Numbered from the stretch's first letter, positions 16,949 through 26,724 are shown. The stretch: 64,000 nucleotides of DNA from Pedobacter sp. Hv1 (GCF_001412215.1 NZ_LLWP01000001.1:868001-932000), one strand, 5' to 3'. The notes: generated from the letters alone by a model not told the origin. Made by a program: numbers and translations.

Positions 16949-18028
16949 TTGAAAATATATCACCAGCTTTCTGATTTTAAAAAACTGAGCAATGCCGTAG
17001 TTACCATTGGCACTTTTGATGGCGTACATTATGGTCACCAAAAAATTGTGAAACGCCTGTGCGAATTGGCCAAGTCTTCTGGCGGAGAAAGTGTAATCCT
17101 TACTTTTTTCCCGCATCCACGGATGATCATCGATCCAGAAAACCAAGACCTGAAATTGATCAATACCATTAAGGAAAAAGCCGAAATCCTAGCCAACCTC
17201 GGAGTAGACCACTTGATCATTACCCCTTTTACCAGAGATTTTTCTAATCTCAGTCCTACTGAGTATATCAAAAATATTTTAGTAGATACCATTGGTACTA
17301 AACAAATCATTGTAGGCTACGACCATCGTTTTGGTAAAGACAGAAAAGGTGGCATGGCCGAATTGGAAGCTTTATCTAAAACCTATCAATACAACATAGA
17401 AGAAATACCAGAGCAAGACATTAATGATGTTGCCGTAAGCTCAACCAAAATTCGTAAAGCCTTGCTAGAGGGTGATGTTGCTTTAGCAGCTACTTATTTA
17501 GGTTACCACTTCGCCATCAATGGACCTGTAATTAAAGGAGATAAAATTGGCCGTACCATCGGATTTCCAACAGCCAACATCTTTGTAGAAGAAACGTATA
17601 AACTCATTCCGAGTGATGGCATTTATGCGGTAACGATTGAAATGCAGGAAGAAGAGTCGGAAGTCCATAGTCAGGAGTCTGAAGTCGGAAGTCAGAAGTC
17701 CACAGTCCAAAGTCAGAAGTCAGGAGTCGAGAGTAAAGGATTGGAAGTAGAATCTAACTCAAGACTAAGGACTAAAGACTCTAGACTTCAACTGTACAAA
17801 GGAATGGCCTACATTGGGCAACGACCAACTATTAACGGAATGACACGTAATATAGAAGTAAATATTTTTGATTTTAACCGTGAAATCTACGGACAAAATA
17901 TCAAGATGAATTTCTTAAAATTCCTACGTCACGATGTAAAATTTACTGGTTTAGAGACCTTAACACAACAGCTCCATCAAGACAAATTAGACACTTTGGC
18001 TTTCTTTGAAACTTACCAAGCATTGTAA
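16949..18028 (+). CDS. ribF: Bifunctional riboflavin kinase / FAD synthetase
   Basis: 359 aa. Phosphorylates riboflavin to FMN and adenylates FMN to FAD. The N-terminal FAD synthetase domain has the nucleotidyltransferase motif GTFDGVHYGHQ and later SSTKIRKAL; the C-terminal riboflavin kinase domain has GRTIGFPTAN and GMAYIGQRPT. The frame is open to an ATG at 16892 inside yitT, but the TTG at 16949, giving MKIYHQLSDF, fits family N-termini and avoids the overlap. The protein is about 45 residues longer than usual because a heptanucleotide repeat (17655-17738 plus flank) is inserted in frame inside the kinase domain. Catalytic motifs on both sides are intact. Confidence 0.95.
   Translation: MKIYHQLSDFKKLSNAVVTIGTFDGVHYGHQKIVKRLCELAKSSGGESVILTFFPHPRMIIDPENQDLKLINTIKEKAEILANLGVDHLIITPFTRDFSNLSPTEYIKNILVDTIGTKQIIVGYDHRFGKDRKGGMAELEALSKTYQYNIEEIPEQDINDVAVSSTKIRKALLEGDVALAATYLGYHFAINGPVIKGDKIGRTIGFPTANIFVEETYKLIPSDGIYAVTIEMQEEESEVHSQESEVGSQKSTVQSQKSGVESKGLEVESNSRLRTKDSRLQLYKGMAYIGQRPTINGMTRNIEVNIFDFNREIYGQNIKMNFLKFLRHDVKFTGLETLTQQLHQDKLDTLAFFETYQAL
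17648..17790. repeat. Heptanucleotide repeat array inserted in frame in ribF
   Basis: AGTC recurs at an exact 7-bp step from 17655 to 17725 (11 consecutive AGTCnnn units, then AGTA at 17732). A decayed tail of GACTNNN-like units follows to about 17790. Because 21 bp equals 7 codons, it encodes a seven-residue repeat (SEVHSQE, SEVGSQK, STVQSQK, SGVESKG). It sits between GIYAVTIEM and LYKGMAYIG, two adjacent strands of the riboflavin kinase barrel, where homologues normally have a short turn. Confidence 0.9.
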
Positions 18029-18078
18029 GAGTGCCTTCTATCGTTTAAAAACCAATTATTTTTATTATTTTTAAAGCA

Positions 18079-18444
18079 ATGAGGTTTTTTATTGCTTTTT
18101 TATTGTTGGCCTGTTTGTATTTTCCTAGCGCAAGCGCCTCGGAAGATCTTACTATTGCAGTTCCACAAAAATCCATCAAAAAATCCAGTCCAATTTTTGA
18201 TAAGGTAACTACTTTAGCTACAAAAAGTAGTAATTCGTTAAGCAAAGAACCTTTTTCAGACCATTTAGACCGTATTTATCAAACAGTAAATAACCATAGC
18301 ATGGCCAATGTAGTGGGCTTAATGCAACGCATGGTCAATTATTTGTTTGCGCCTATTCTGATTGTTTATTTTTTTAATAACACCAATAATTATAGTTATC
18401 AGTTTATTTTTAACTGCCTGTTTCCGAAGCATACTTTTTGGTAA
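18079..18444 (+). CDS. Small secreted hypothetical protein
   Basis: 121 aa with a good signal peptide (MRFFIAFLLLACLYFPSASA, cleavage near residue 20), a Lys/Ser-rich middle, and a hydrophobic patch near 88-105. No family was recognised. It lies 50 bp after ribF and 50 bp before the antiporter gene, on the same strand. The signal peptide is the main reason to believe in it. Confidence 0.5.
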   Translation: MRFFIAFLLLACLYFPSASASEDLTIAVPQKSIKKSSPIFDKVTTLATKSSNSLSKEPFSDHLDRIYQTVNNHSMANVVGLMQRMVNYLFAPILIVYFFNNTNNYSYQFIFNCLFPKHTFW

Positions 18445-18494
18445 TTGTTTTTGCCCATCCGCAATAACCATTATTTAACAAAAAAATATTCTTT

Positions 18495-20714
18495 ATGATC
18501 CACTTACCAGTATTGATCGCCGATTTAGGCCTTATACTTGCCGCAGCTGGGGTAACTACGCTCCTATTTAAAAAAATTAAACAACCTTTAGTACTTGGCT
18601 ATATTTTAGCCGGGGTTTTGGTAGGCCCCTACATTGATTTTATGCCTACCGTTACCGACCATAAAAGCATTACCATTTGGGCCGAGATTGGCGTTATCTT
18701 TTTACTCTTTAGCTTAGGACTAGAATTTAGTTTCAAAAAACTGGTTAAAGTTGGGGGCTCTGCCTCTATTACCGCCATAGTTGAAGTTGTATTTATGCTA
18801 CTGATCGGTTTTGCCGTTGGCAAGATGCTGGGTTGGAGTACTATGGACAGCATATTTTTAGGGGGAATTTTATCGGTTTCCTCTACTACCATTATCATTA
18901 GGGCATTTGAAGAGCTTGGGGTTAAACATAAAAAGTTTGCAGGTCTGGTATTTGGTGTATTGATTGTTGAAGATCTGGTGGCCATTTTGCTGCTGGTTTT
19001 ATTGTCTACACTTGCTGTTAGTCAGCAGTTTGCGGGCACAGAAATGTTAGTCTCCATCCTTAAACTGGCCTTCTTTTTGGTACTTTGGTTTTTAGGAGGC
19101 ATTTTCCTGATCCCTACTTTTTTAAAGGCCACCAAAAAGTTAATGAACGACGAAACCATGTTGATCGTTTCTCTAGCTTTATGTTTAGTAATGGTATTGC
19201 TGGCCGTTAAAGTTGGTTTTTCTCCTGCATTAGGGGCATTTATTATGGGTTCTATCTTGGCAGAAACTACTCAGGCCGAAAAGATAGAACATTTAACAAA
19301 ATCTGTAAAAGATCTATTTGCAGCTATTTTCTTTGTTTCTGTAGGGATGTTGATTGATCCGAGTATTCTATTGGAGTATGCCTTGCCTATTGTAGTGGTT
19401 ACTTTAGCTACTGTTTTAGGAAAACTACTCAGTTCTACTTTGGGTGCATTGCTATCTGGTCAACCGCTTAAAACATCGGTACAGACCGGGATGAGTTTGG
19501 CGCAGATTGGGGAGTTTTCTTTCATCATCGCTACCTTAGGATTAACCCTAAAAGTAACCAGCGATTTTCTGTATCCAATTGCCGTAGCCGCATCGGCCAT
19601 AACCACTTTTACTACCCCTTATCTGATCAAAGTATCAGAACCTTTTTATGATTTTTTAGCGAGAATCCTTCCACAAAAATGGCTAGATGCCATTAGTAGA
19701 TACAGTTCCAGTACGCAAGGCATTACCACTTTTAGCGATTGGAAAATTTTATTGCGTGCCTATGCTTTCAATACCATTATCCATGGGGTAATTTTAGTAG
19801 GCATTGTTTTACTTTCTTCAAGATATCTACAACCATTTGTAAGCGAACATTTGCTCAATGGCAACAATGGTATTGTAGTGAGTTTAATTATTGCATTGAT
19901 CTTTATGATTCCATTTTTATGGGCTTTAGCCATTAGAAGGATAGAAAGAAAGGCTTATTCTCACCTTTGGTTGAATAAAAAATATACCCGTGGACCTTTA
20001 GTTGCGCTAGAATTACTGCGTATTGCCTTGGCTATTTTCTTTGTGGGCTTTTTAATTGTACAGTTCTACAATACTTGGATTGCCGTTTCTATTGCCTTGG
20101 GACTAATTATTATTGGCATGATTGTATTCTCCAGAAAACTGCAAAGTTTTTACGAGCGTATGGAAAATCGTTTCTTGCACAACCTGAATGCCCGTGAAGA
20201 AGCCAGCAGACAACCAGAGATTTTACCTTGGGATAGCCACTTGCTAGAGCTCACAGTTGCGCCAGAATCAACTTTAGTAGGACAAACTTTAGTAGACCTT
20301 GCAGTGAGGGAAAAATACGGGATCAACATTGCCCTGATTGAGCGTGGTAAAATTATGATCCCTACACCAAACCGTGAAGAAAGACTTTACCCTAATGATA
20401 AGGTTTTGGTAATTGGTACCGATGATCAACTGGCAGCAGTAAAATCCCTTTTCGAAGGTATTGTAGAAGAAAGTGAAAGTACCTTCCCTAAGCAAGACAT
20501 GTCATTGCAAAAAGTAATCATCAATAGTAAATCGCCTGTTTTTGGGCAAAGTATCCGCAGCTCTGGCATTAGAGAAAAAACACAAGGATTGGTTGTAGGT
20601 ATTGAGCGCAATGGCCAACGCATTTTAAATCCAGATTCTAATTTGGTATTCGAAAACGAGGATATTGTATGGATTGTAGGTAACAATAAACGAATTCCAG
20701 ATTTGCTGAAATAA
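18495..20714 (+). CDS. CPA2-family monovalent cation:proton antiporter with RCK_C domains
   Basis: 739 aa, inner membrane. Residues 1-390 form the Na+/H+ exchanger domain with about 12 TMs (LGYILAGVLVGPYIDF; SVSSTTIIIRAFEELG; EDLVAILLLV; PALGAFIMGSILAET). A second membrane region (about 425-560, four TMs) is followed by cytosolic TrkA-C/RCK_C-like domains (about 585-739: SHLLELTVAPESTLVGQTL and VFGQSIRSSGIREKTQ). It resembles KefB/KefC-type K+/H+ exchangers but has no TrkA-N NAD-binding domain. Probable role is pH and K+ homeostasis; the exact ion is not determined. Confidence 0.9.
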   Translation: MIHLPVLIADLGLILAAAGVTTLLFKKIKQPLVLGYILAGVLVGPYIDFMPTVTDHKSITIWAEIGVIFLLFSLGLEFSFKKLVKVGGSASITAIVEVVFMLLIGFAVGKMLGWSTMDSIFLGGILSVSSTTIIIRAFEELGVKHKKFAGLVFGVLIVEDLVAILLLVLLSTLAVSQQFAGTEMLVSILKLAFFLVLWFLGGIFLIPTFLKATKKLMNDETMLIVSLALCLVMVLLAVKVGFSPALGAFIMGSILAETTQAEKIEHLTKSVKDLFAAIFFVSVGMLIDPSILLEYALPIVVVTLATVLGKLLSSTLGALLSGQPLKTSVQTGMSLAQIGEFSFIIATLGLTLKVTSDFLYPIAVAASAITTFTTPYLIKVSEPFYDFLARILPQKWLDAISRYSSSTQGITTFSDWKILLRAYAFNTIIHGVILVGIVLLSSRYLQPFVSEHLLNGNNGIVVSLIIALIFMIPFLWALAIRRIERKAYSHLWLNKKYTRGPLVALELLRIALAIFFVGFLIVQFYNTWIAVSIALGLIIIGMIVFSRKLQSFYERMENRFLHNLNAREEASRQPEILPWDSHLLELTVAPESTLVGQTLVDLAVREKYGINIALIERGKIMIPTPNREERLYPNDKVLVIGTDDQLAAVKSLFEGIVEESESTFPKQDMSLQKVIINSKSPVFGQSIRSSGIREKTQGLVVGIERNGQRILNPDSNLVFENEDIVWIVGNNKRIPDLLK

Positions 20715-20722
20715 AGCTAAAA

Positions 20723-20781
20723 TTGTCATTCTGAGTGGGGAAGTTTTGAAATGAGATACTTCGTTGCGCTCAGAATGACAA
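20723..20781. repeat. REP-like inverted repeat between convergent genes
   Basis: TTGTCATTCTGAG (20723-20735) is exactly repeated inverted as CTCAGAATGACAA (20769-20781) around a 33-base loop. It fills the gap between two convergent genes and may act as a bidirectional terminator. The arms resemble palindromic interspersed elements that are common in Pedobacter-type genomes, and another relative is at 36292-36396. Confidence 0.75.
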
Positions 20782-20797
20782 AATAAAATGGTATTTT

Positions 20798-21541
20798 TTA
20801 CTTTCCTAAAACTGCTTTTACGCTATCGCGGTTAGGTTTAGATACGGGAATTTTATCTCCATTTTTTAACAAAAGCATTCCTCCGTCTTCTTTCAACCAG
20901 CTTTTTACAAACTCTGGATTAACCAAATGACTTTGATGCACCCTTAAAAAACCTTGTGGTTTTAAAAGGTCTGAATATTCCTTTAGCGATTTTGAGATCA
21001 ATATTTTTTCACCATTTGCCAAAGAGAAAAAAGTATAGGTATTATCAGACTCACAACGTAAAATATCATTGATAGCTACGTATCTAATTTCATTCTGCTG
21101 TGGCAATGCAATTTTTTGGACACTAGCCTCTGGTCTTTTGAGCTGTTGTAGCAAAAAATTCAATTGTTCATTCTGTATTTTGTTTTTAGTTTTTGTTTCA
21201 GCCTTTAAAACAGCATTGATCAGTTCATCAGGATTTACAGGCTTTAATAGATAATCTAATGCCGCAAATTTTACGGCCTGAATTCCATATTGATCATAAG
21301 CGGTTACAAAAATCACTTCAAAAGATTGATCCTTAATCTTGTTCAATAAGTCAAAGCCCGATTGTTTACCCATTTGAATATCTAAAAATAGCAGGTCAGG
21401 CCGATGTGTGTTGATCTGCACCACGGCTTCTTCTACTTGGTTAACCTGTGCAACGATATGAATATTTGGACAATATTTGACTAGCAGCACCTGTAGGTTC
21501 ACTAAGTTTGCACGCTCGTCATCTACTAAAATTGCCCTCAT
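20798..21541 (-). CDS. LytTR-family response regulator
   Basis: 247 aa. Receiver domain about 1-120 (acidic pair D7-D8; phosphoacceptor D54 in LFLDIQMGKQSG, where G replaces the usual P; YLLKP lysine). LytTR DNA-binding domain about 145-245 (CESDNTYTFF; GFLRVHQSHLVNPEFV). It begins one base after the LytS-like kinase ends, so the two are almost certainly a cognate pair translated from one message that also carries tlpA. The genes it controls are unknown. Confidence 0.93.
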   Translation of the reverse strand: MRAILVDDERANLVNLQVLLVKYCPNIHIVAQVNQVEEAVVQINTHRPDLLFLDIQMGKQSGFDLLNKIKDQSFEVIFVTAYDQYGIQAVKFAALDYLLKPVNPDELINAVLKAETKTKNKIQNEQLNFLLQQLKRPEASVQKIALPQQNEIRYVAINDILRCESDNTYTFFSLANGEKILISKSLKEYSDLLKPQGFLRVHQSHLVNPEFVKSWLKEDGGMLLLKNGDKIPVSKPNRDSVKAVLGK

Positions 21542-21542
21542 T

Positions 21543-23357
21543 TTATAGCCATTGAGTTAAAGTGATTGTAACCTCGGTTGCCATTGTATCCGATTTGATG
21601 ACAAGCACAAGGGGGGTAATTGAATAAATCGTATTCAATAAAGATATCCTGTTTTTGCTAAGTTGCAAACCTAATCCTTCATAATCTTTCTCTACATCAA
21701 ATCCATTTCCATTGTCCCGTACTGTCAAAATCAGATCTTGGTCTTTTTTGGCAAAAGATACAATGATTGTTCCTGCAGTTTCTTTTTCCGCAATGCCATG
21801 TTTCACTGCATTTTCTACAAATGGTTGTAATAACATGGCCGGAATTTCAATATTTTCAATATCTAGGTTAGCTGCGACTAATAATTCATAACTGAAACCG
21901 AAACGCAGTTGTTCCATTTCTAAATAGTCTGTTAATAACGCTTTTTCTTCCGTGAGACTAACCAATTCATTATTATCAAGCACATTACGTGTCAACCTCG
22001 CAAATTTCCCTAAATAACGATTGGCTTCATCAATTTTATGCTGGTTCATGAAGCTTTGAATACCAGCTAAAGCATTGAACATAAAATGTGGATTGAGCTG
22101 AGAACGGACACTACTTAGCTGCAATTGTGCAATCGTCTTCTGTTGATATTCTTTGGCCAACCGTTTTCTTGCCCTTCTTCTTATAAAGAAAATAATCAAA
22201 AGCACAATCCCTATCAGTATAGGTGCAGCTACCACTCCCATTAACAGTAACTCCCTTTTAGAAAATAGTTTCTTAGGATTCAGCTCGGGCAATACCGTAA
22301 ATTTATAGGTTACACCTTTTTCACTTTGATATAAAACAGGTTTACCTCCAACACTACTTAGTTTTGGTGTAAAAGTAATTTCATATTGGCCAGGTTGGTC
22401 CCAAAATTCCTTATAAAGAAAATAGGTTCCGTCGCATACCCCTAAATCCGTACGCTCTACTTTTTCATTAATAGTTCGTTTATAGTTGATCTGATAATCA
22501 TAAGGAGTAGCTTGGTGATGTGAACGAAAACCCAATCTCACCAACGAATCGCCCAATCTGAATCTGATATCCTTTAAAGTATCTGTTTCAATAAAATTTA
22601 CCCTTGCAGATTCCTTATCGTTCCCTAAAGAAACTGAATATACATTTGTTTTTCTCCCTTTTTTCCGATAATCAACCGTTGTCCAAAAAGCCATTTTTCT
22701 AGTTGGCCGCCAATCGATAATGATGGCATCTCTATCTTTATAATTTTTTACATTATAGATTTCTATCAGAATGAACTGGTTTTTCTGATATGGAATATTG
22801 CCCAAGTAACAATAGGTAGTCAATTGATTGGCTGTTTTTTTAAAGACAGTAGGTGTAGTCCAACTTACCAACTCCTTATTATCGTTCTGTATAATTCGAT
22901 AACGATAATCCTTAGCGTTTTCTGCTGTAATTAAACCATCGATCACTTCTACATCAGATTGTCCATCAATTAAAATGGTATTTCTATATAGTGTACCCCA
23001 TTTCCATAATCTACCCTCATATATCTTTGCCTTCGTATTTTGCTGAAACCTAAGCCCTAATGACTGTCTAGGAAAAGGGAATTGATAAGAAAATATAGAT
23101 AGCCCCCAAAAACGATCATCGGTCAAGATGTTAATTCTTTCCCTATTTTTAAGTCCTGCCAATTGGCCTTTAGTGGCTTTACGAATATCAAAAATATCTT
23201 CCCCATCATATCTTAAGTATTTACTCGAATCGCTTTTTACAACAAAATAGCCTGAACCTTTAATTTGAACATATTTCCCAGTGTCAGTTTGCATTTCCTT
23301 TTGCGCTTTAACCAAAACACTACTCAACAATAAAATAAGCCATACTATATTTTTCAT
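21543..23357 (-). CDS. LytS/YehU-like sensor histidine kinase
   Basis: 604 aa. Signal peptide about 1-18, a large extracytoplasmic region (about 20-365) without recognised motifs, one TM at about 368-392, then a His_kinase domain with His424 in LNPHFMFNALAGIQSF. The C-terminal ATPase domain is typical of the family (LLQPFVENAVKHGI; VRDNGNGFD; GLGLQLSKNRI). It would phosphorylate the LytTR regulator encoded one base downstream. The gene upstream, a TlpA-like thioredoxin, ends one base before this start. The sensed signal is unknown; the large periplasmic part suggests an envelope stimulus. Confidence 0.93.
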   Translation of the reverse strand: MKNIVWLILLLSSVLVKAQKEMQTDTGKYVQIKGSGYFVVKSDSSKYLRYDGEDIFDIRKATKGQLAGLKNRERINILTDDRFWGLSIFSYQFPFPRQSLGLRFQQNTKAKIYEGRLWKWGTLYRNTILIDGQSDVEVIDGLITAENAKDYRYRIIQNDNKELVSWTTPTVFKKTANQLTTYCYLGNIPYQKNQFILIEIYNVKNYKDRDAIIIDWRPTRKMAFWTTVDYRKKGRKTNVYSVSLGNDKESARVNFIETDTLKDIRFRLGDSLVRLGFRSHHQATPYDYQINYKRTINEKVERTDLGVCDGTYFLYKEFWDQPGQYEITFTPKLSSVGGKPVLYQSEKGVTYKFTVLPELNPKKLFSKRELLLMGVVAAPILIGIVLLIIFFIRRRARKRLAKEYQQKTIAQLQLSSVRSQLNPHFMFNALAGIQSFMNQHKIDEANRYLGKFARLTRNVLDNNELVSLTEEKALLTDYLEMEQLRFGFSYELLVAANLDIENIEIPAMLLQPFVENAVKHGIAEKETAGTIIVSFAKKDQDLILTVRDNGNGFDVEKDYEGLGLQLSKNRISLLNTIYSITPLVLVIKSDTMATEVTITLTQWL

Positions 23358-23358
23358 C

Positions 23359-24771
23359 TTATTTGTTTATTTCTTGGTTTAAAATAGCCATTAATTTTTC
23401 TGGTTCACTTGGTCTCACCGCATCACTATCTACAATATTACCTTGTTTATCTATGATGATAAATCTAGGAATAAAATTAGCTTGATATGATTTAGCAAAA
23501 CTGTCATTGGTATCTTCTAACTGTAACCAGCTCATTTGGTCTTTTTTGATGATTCCATATCTACGTTCTCTATTCTTGGCATCAAATGCAGCAATGCTAA
23601 TGATCTCGATTTTGTCATTACCCTTATATCGATCAACAATTTTCTTTAAATAGGGTGTTTCTTCTTTACATGGTCCACACCAACTTGCCCAAAGATCTAT
23701 ATACACCACTTTACCTTTAAATGAAGCCAGGTTATGCAACACCCCACTTGTATCAGGCAGGTTAAATGTTGGCGATGGTGCACCCGCTTGTAGTTTCATT
23801 GCCTCTTTAACCCTTGCTGCTCCGATTTTCAAGATCGATTTTTTAAGTGCTGGATCACTAATCTTATCAATATAGGGTTGTAGTTTCTGAAAATCACCCA
23901 ATTTATAGATAGATGATAAAGTTGATTCAATTTTTTTACTTGCTACATAGTCATAAACACGTCCTGTATAAAATTTTGATGCTAGATATAGACTATAATT
24001 CCCACTTTTCTTAATGAGGCTATCCGCAGGAAAAGCATTATAAATATCACAATAGAAAGGATATTCGTTAACAAAATACGAGAATGCATTACTGCTCAGA
24101 TTGTCTGCATTGTTAAGCTCGCTCATTAAAGGTTTAAAGCCAAGTTGAGCTGCCATTTGCGTTATCTGTTCCCATTTGTAATTATTTTCATAAGCATAAC
24201 TATTATAGATAGACAGAAATGTGCCATATTTTTTATCAATCAATAATGATTTTTTAAAATAGGCACTATAGGGTTCTTTATTGGAAGAATTAAAAACCTT
24301 GTCGATCAATGTTGTATTTTTATTATTGCTCAGTAAGTGATTGATATATACATCTGGAGTCTTCAGGCGCCACTTTACCGTATCTGCTTTAAAATTGGCC
24401 AAGATCTCTTTCCAATACGCATTGGTTTTGCTACCTATTCCGGTATAGGTTAAAGTAGATCTGCTGGTTGCATTATCCTTAACATCTGCTTGGAGCTGCA
24501 GGTCGTAACCAGGTGCCAAAAATAATTGAATCTGGATTTGTTTTCTGTTGGTCAGATTTGCCCTAAAAGGTGTTTGAATGGCAGTGGTTTCATAAGTAAA
24601 TGTTCCATCGGTATTAATGAGCACGCTATCTTTAAAATTGCCTGTACTTGGCATAAGTTCCAGTATGCGGTCTGTACAGTTCAATAGCTTGCCACTGATC
24701 TTGATTTTTTGTTGGGCAATAGCCTGAAAAGCTATGATACAAAACAAAGTAATTAAGGATATCTTTTTCAT
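23359..24771 (-). CDS. TlpA-family thiol-disulfide protein with DUF4369-like N-terminus
   Basis: 470 aa, exported (signal peptide about 1-19, ending QAIAQ). The N-terminal DUF4369-like beta domain spans about 22-115, a helical linker about 120-325, and the thioredoxin/AhpC-TSA domain about 330-470. The redox motif WASWCGPC is intact, with Cys365 and Cys368, and a cis-Pro region follows (FIPRFIIIDKQG). Such proteins reduce periplasmic disulfides or help cytochrome maturation. It is the first gene of an operon with the LytS-like kinase and LytTR regulator (1-bp gaps), which is an unusual partnership. Confidence 0.92.
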   Translation of the reverse strand: MKKISLITLFCIIAFQAIAQQKIKISGKLLNCTDRILELMPSTGNFKDSVLINTDGTFTYETTAIQTPFRANLTNRKQIQIQLFLAPGYDLQLQADVKDNATSRSTLTYTGIGSKTNAYWKEILANFKADTVKWRLKTPDVYINHLLSNNKNTTLIDKVFNSSNKEPYSAYFKKSLLIDKKYGTFLSIYNSYAYENNYKWEQITQMAAQLGFKPLMSELNNADNLSSNAFSYFVNEYPFYCDIYNAFPADSLIKKSGNYSLYLASKFYTGRVYDYVASKKIESTLSSIYKLGDFQKLQPYIDKISDPALKKSILKIGAARVKEAMKLQAGAPSPTFNLPDTSGVLHNLASFKGKVVYIDLWASWCGPCKEETPYLKKIVDRYKGNDKIEIISIAAFDAKNRERRYGIIKKDQMSWLQLEDTNDSFAKSYQANFIPRFIIIDKQGNIVDSDAVRPSEPEKLMAILNQEINK

Positions 24772-24988
24772 ATAAAGTTAATTTGATGATCAAAACTCAT
24801 CAATAAGCTACAGCTTAAAAAGGCATAAATAGAATGTATGCGTTTCTATCTAGTAAAAGAACCATAATAGAAGGAATTTTAACTATATGATGCTAGTAAT
24901 TATTCAAAATAATAAATAAAAGGGGTAACAATTAACAATAACGATTGATATACCCTAAAAGGAATACTAACTATTAACTCATCGCATT

Positions 24989-26707
24989 ATGAAAACACTT
25001 CAACTAACGATCTTCCTGCTCATAGGATTATCTATTCCATTTGCAAAAGCGCAGATGGTAACAAAGCCTGAACAGGCAAACTGGCATTTTTCGCCCCGGG
25101 TGGGCTACGATATTCCAAAATACCGTAACAACCTACCATACATAGACTATAAAGGCGGAATGGATTTAGGGCTATCTATAGACCATTATTGGAAATGGTT
25201 TGGATTGGGTATAGACTTAGATTACATTAAAAACAAACCCAAAAGCACTTATCCTACCGATAACTTACTCAACTCTTTATCCACTCCATTAACCAGTTTT
25301 TCTACATCAGAGCATTCCATTACCAGAACTTTTGCAGGCATAGGCCCAGATTTCAGGTACCAAAACCAAAGCGGAAAATTTTCTGCAGAATTGAATACCC
25401 GAGTTGGGTTGGCCTATATCAAAGGAGGAAGAACAGAACTGCGTGAAACAACAACCTCACTTAACCAGTTACTCAATTTCCATGCGGGATATGATGTAAA
25501 AAACCTTTTATCTGCAAAGGCACAGTTAAAAGCCAATTACTTTTTTAACGACTACCTGGGTGTAAATGTAGGCGCATACTATCTACAACATTTCAATACC
25601 CCAGAAATAGTTGATCCTGTTTTAAATGTATCGGCGAGTTACCAGCCATTTAGGAGTAGTGGCACTTCCAATACCTACAATGGCTTAAGGATTGATAGAA
25701 TCAAACCATGCAACTGTGATATTGCTTCTATTGGAGTTTTTGCAGGCATTGTGGTTAAAATCCCTAAATCGAAAGAGAAACCTGCTAAAGTAAACTACAC
25801 TTTAAAAATTACGGCCAAAGACAAGTATACGCATGAGTTACTACCAGAAACCGAGGTTCAGATTAAAAACAATATCGGTACCGTAGTATATAAAGGTATT
25901 ACCAATTCGGTGGGCGTAGTTGTTTTTGAAAATGTTAGCCCAGAAGATTATGTGGCTTATGGCACCTTATATACTACTCCATTAGATCCCGCAATGGTAG
26001 CCAAATCAGAATTTAAAAATCAAGGGTTGGTACAGAAAGAAATATTATATGCCGATAGAAATTTCATCATCAAAGGAAAAATATTTGCATGCAATACAGC
26101 CAACCCACTTTCTTCAACCAGTGTAATTTTAGAAAATACCGAAAAGGCATTCAAAAAAACCTCAATAACCGATGCACAAGGAAGTTTTGTATTCCAATTG
26201 GCAGAAATAGGTAAATATACCCTATACGGTAAAAAAGACAACTACTTCTCGCAGTTTGAAGAAATTACAACTTCAAATTACGATAGGTCTAAAAATCTGT
26301 TCATCAAATTAGAAATGTGTGCTGAACTGATCGATTGCGATAAAGCGATTAGACTGAACAACATCTTATTCGATCTTGATAAATACTTCATCAAAGAATC
26401 TGCAAAACCAGAGCTGAATAGATTGGTGCGCTTTATGAAAGATAATCCAACGGTGAGGGTCGAACTGAGCTCACATACCGATTCTCGTGCCTCAGCCGAA
26501 TACAATCAGGTATTATCTCAAAATCGCGCCAATGCCTCTGTTGACTATATCGTTTCGCAAGGTATTGCCAGAGACAGAATAGAGGCTAAAGGTTACGGCG
26601 AATCTAAGTTATTAAATGGCTGTGCCGATAATGTTAACTGTACCGAAGCACAACATGCCATTAACCGCAGAACCGAAATGAAAGTAATTTGTAACGATAA
26701 AAAATAA
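24989..26707 (+). CDS. OmpA-family outer membrane protein
   Basis: 572 aa. Signal peptide about 1-21 (PFAKAQ). An N-terminal beta-barrel-like region (about 30-255) has alternating aromatic strands. Two carboxypeptidase-regulatory-like beta domains follow (about 265-345 and 355-430). The C-terminal OmpA domain, about 455-570, has the peptidoglycan-binding signature (ELSSHTDSRASAEYNQVLSQ; RIEAKGYGESKL; NRRTEMKV). It would link the outer membrane to the cell wall. A vWA lipoprotein gene starts 17 bp later, so the two are probably co-transcribed. Confidence 0.93.
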   Translation: MKTLQLTIFLLIGLSIPFAKAQMVTKPEQANWHFSPRVGYDIPKYRNNLPYIDYKGGMDLGLSIDHYWKWFGLGIDLDYIKNKPKSTYPTDNLLNSLSTPLTSFSTSEHSITRTFAGIGPDFRYQNQSGKFSAELNTRVGLAYIKGGRTELRETTTSLNQLLNFHAGYDVKNLLSAKAQLKANYFFNDYLGVNVGAYYLQHFNTPEIVDPVLNVSASYQPFRSSGTSNTYNGLRIDRIKPCNCDIASIGVFAGIVVKIPKSKEKPAKVNYTLKITAKDKYTHELLPETEVQIKNNIGTVVYKGITNSVGVVVFENVSPEDYVAYGTLYTTPLDPAMVAKSEFKNQGLVQKEILYADRNFIIKGKIFACNTANPLSSTSVILENTEKAFKKTSITDAQGSFVFQLAEIGKYTLYGKKDNYFSQFEEITTSNYDRSKNLFIKLEMCAELIDCDKAIRLNNILFDLDKYFIKESAKPELNRLVRFMKDNPTVRVELSSHTDSRASAEYNQVLSQNRANASVDYIVSQGIARDRIEAKGYGESKLLNGCADNVNCTEAQHAINRRTEMKVICNDKK

Positions 26708-26724
26708 TTAAGGAGACCATCATC

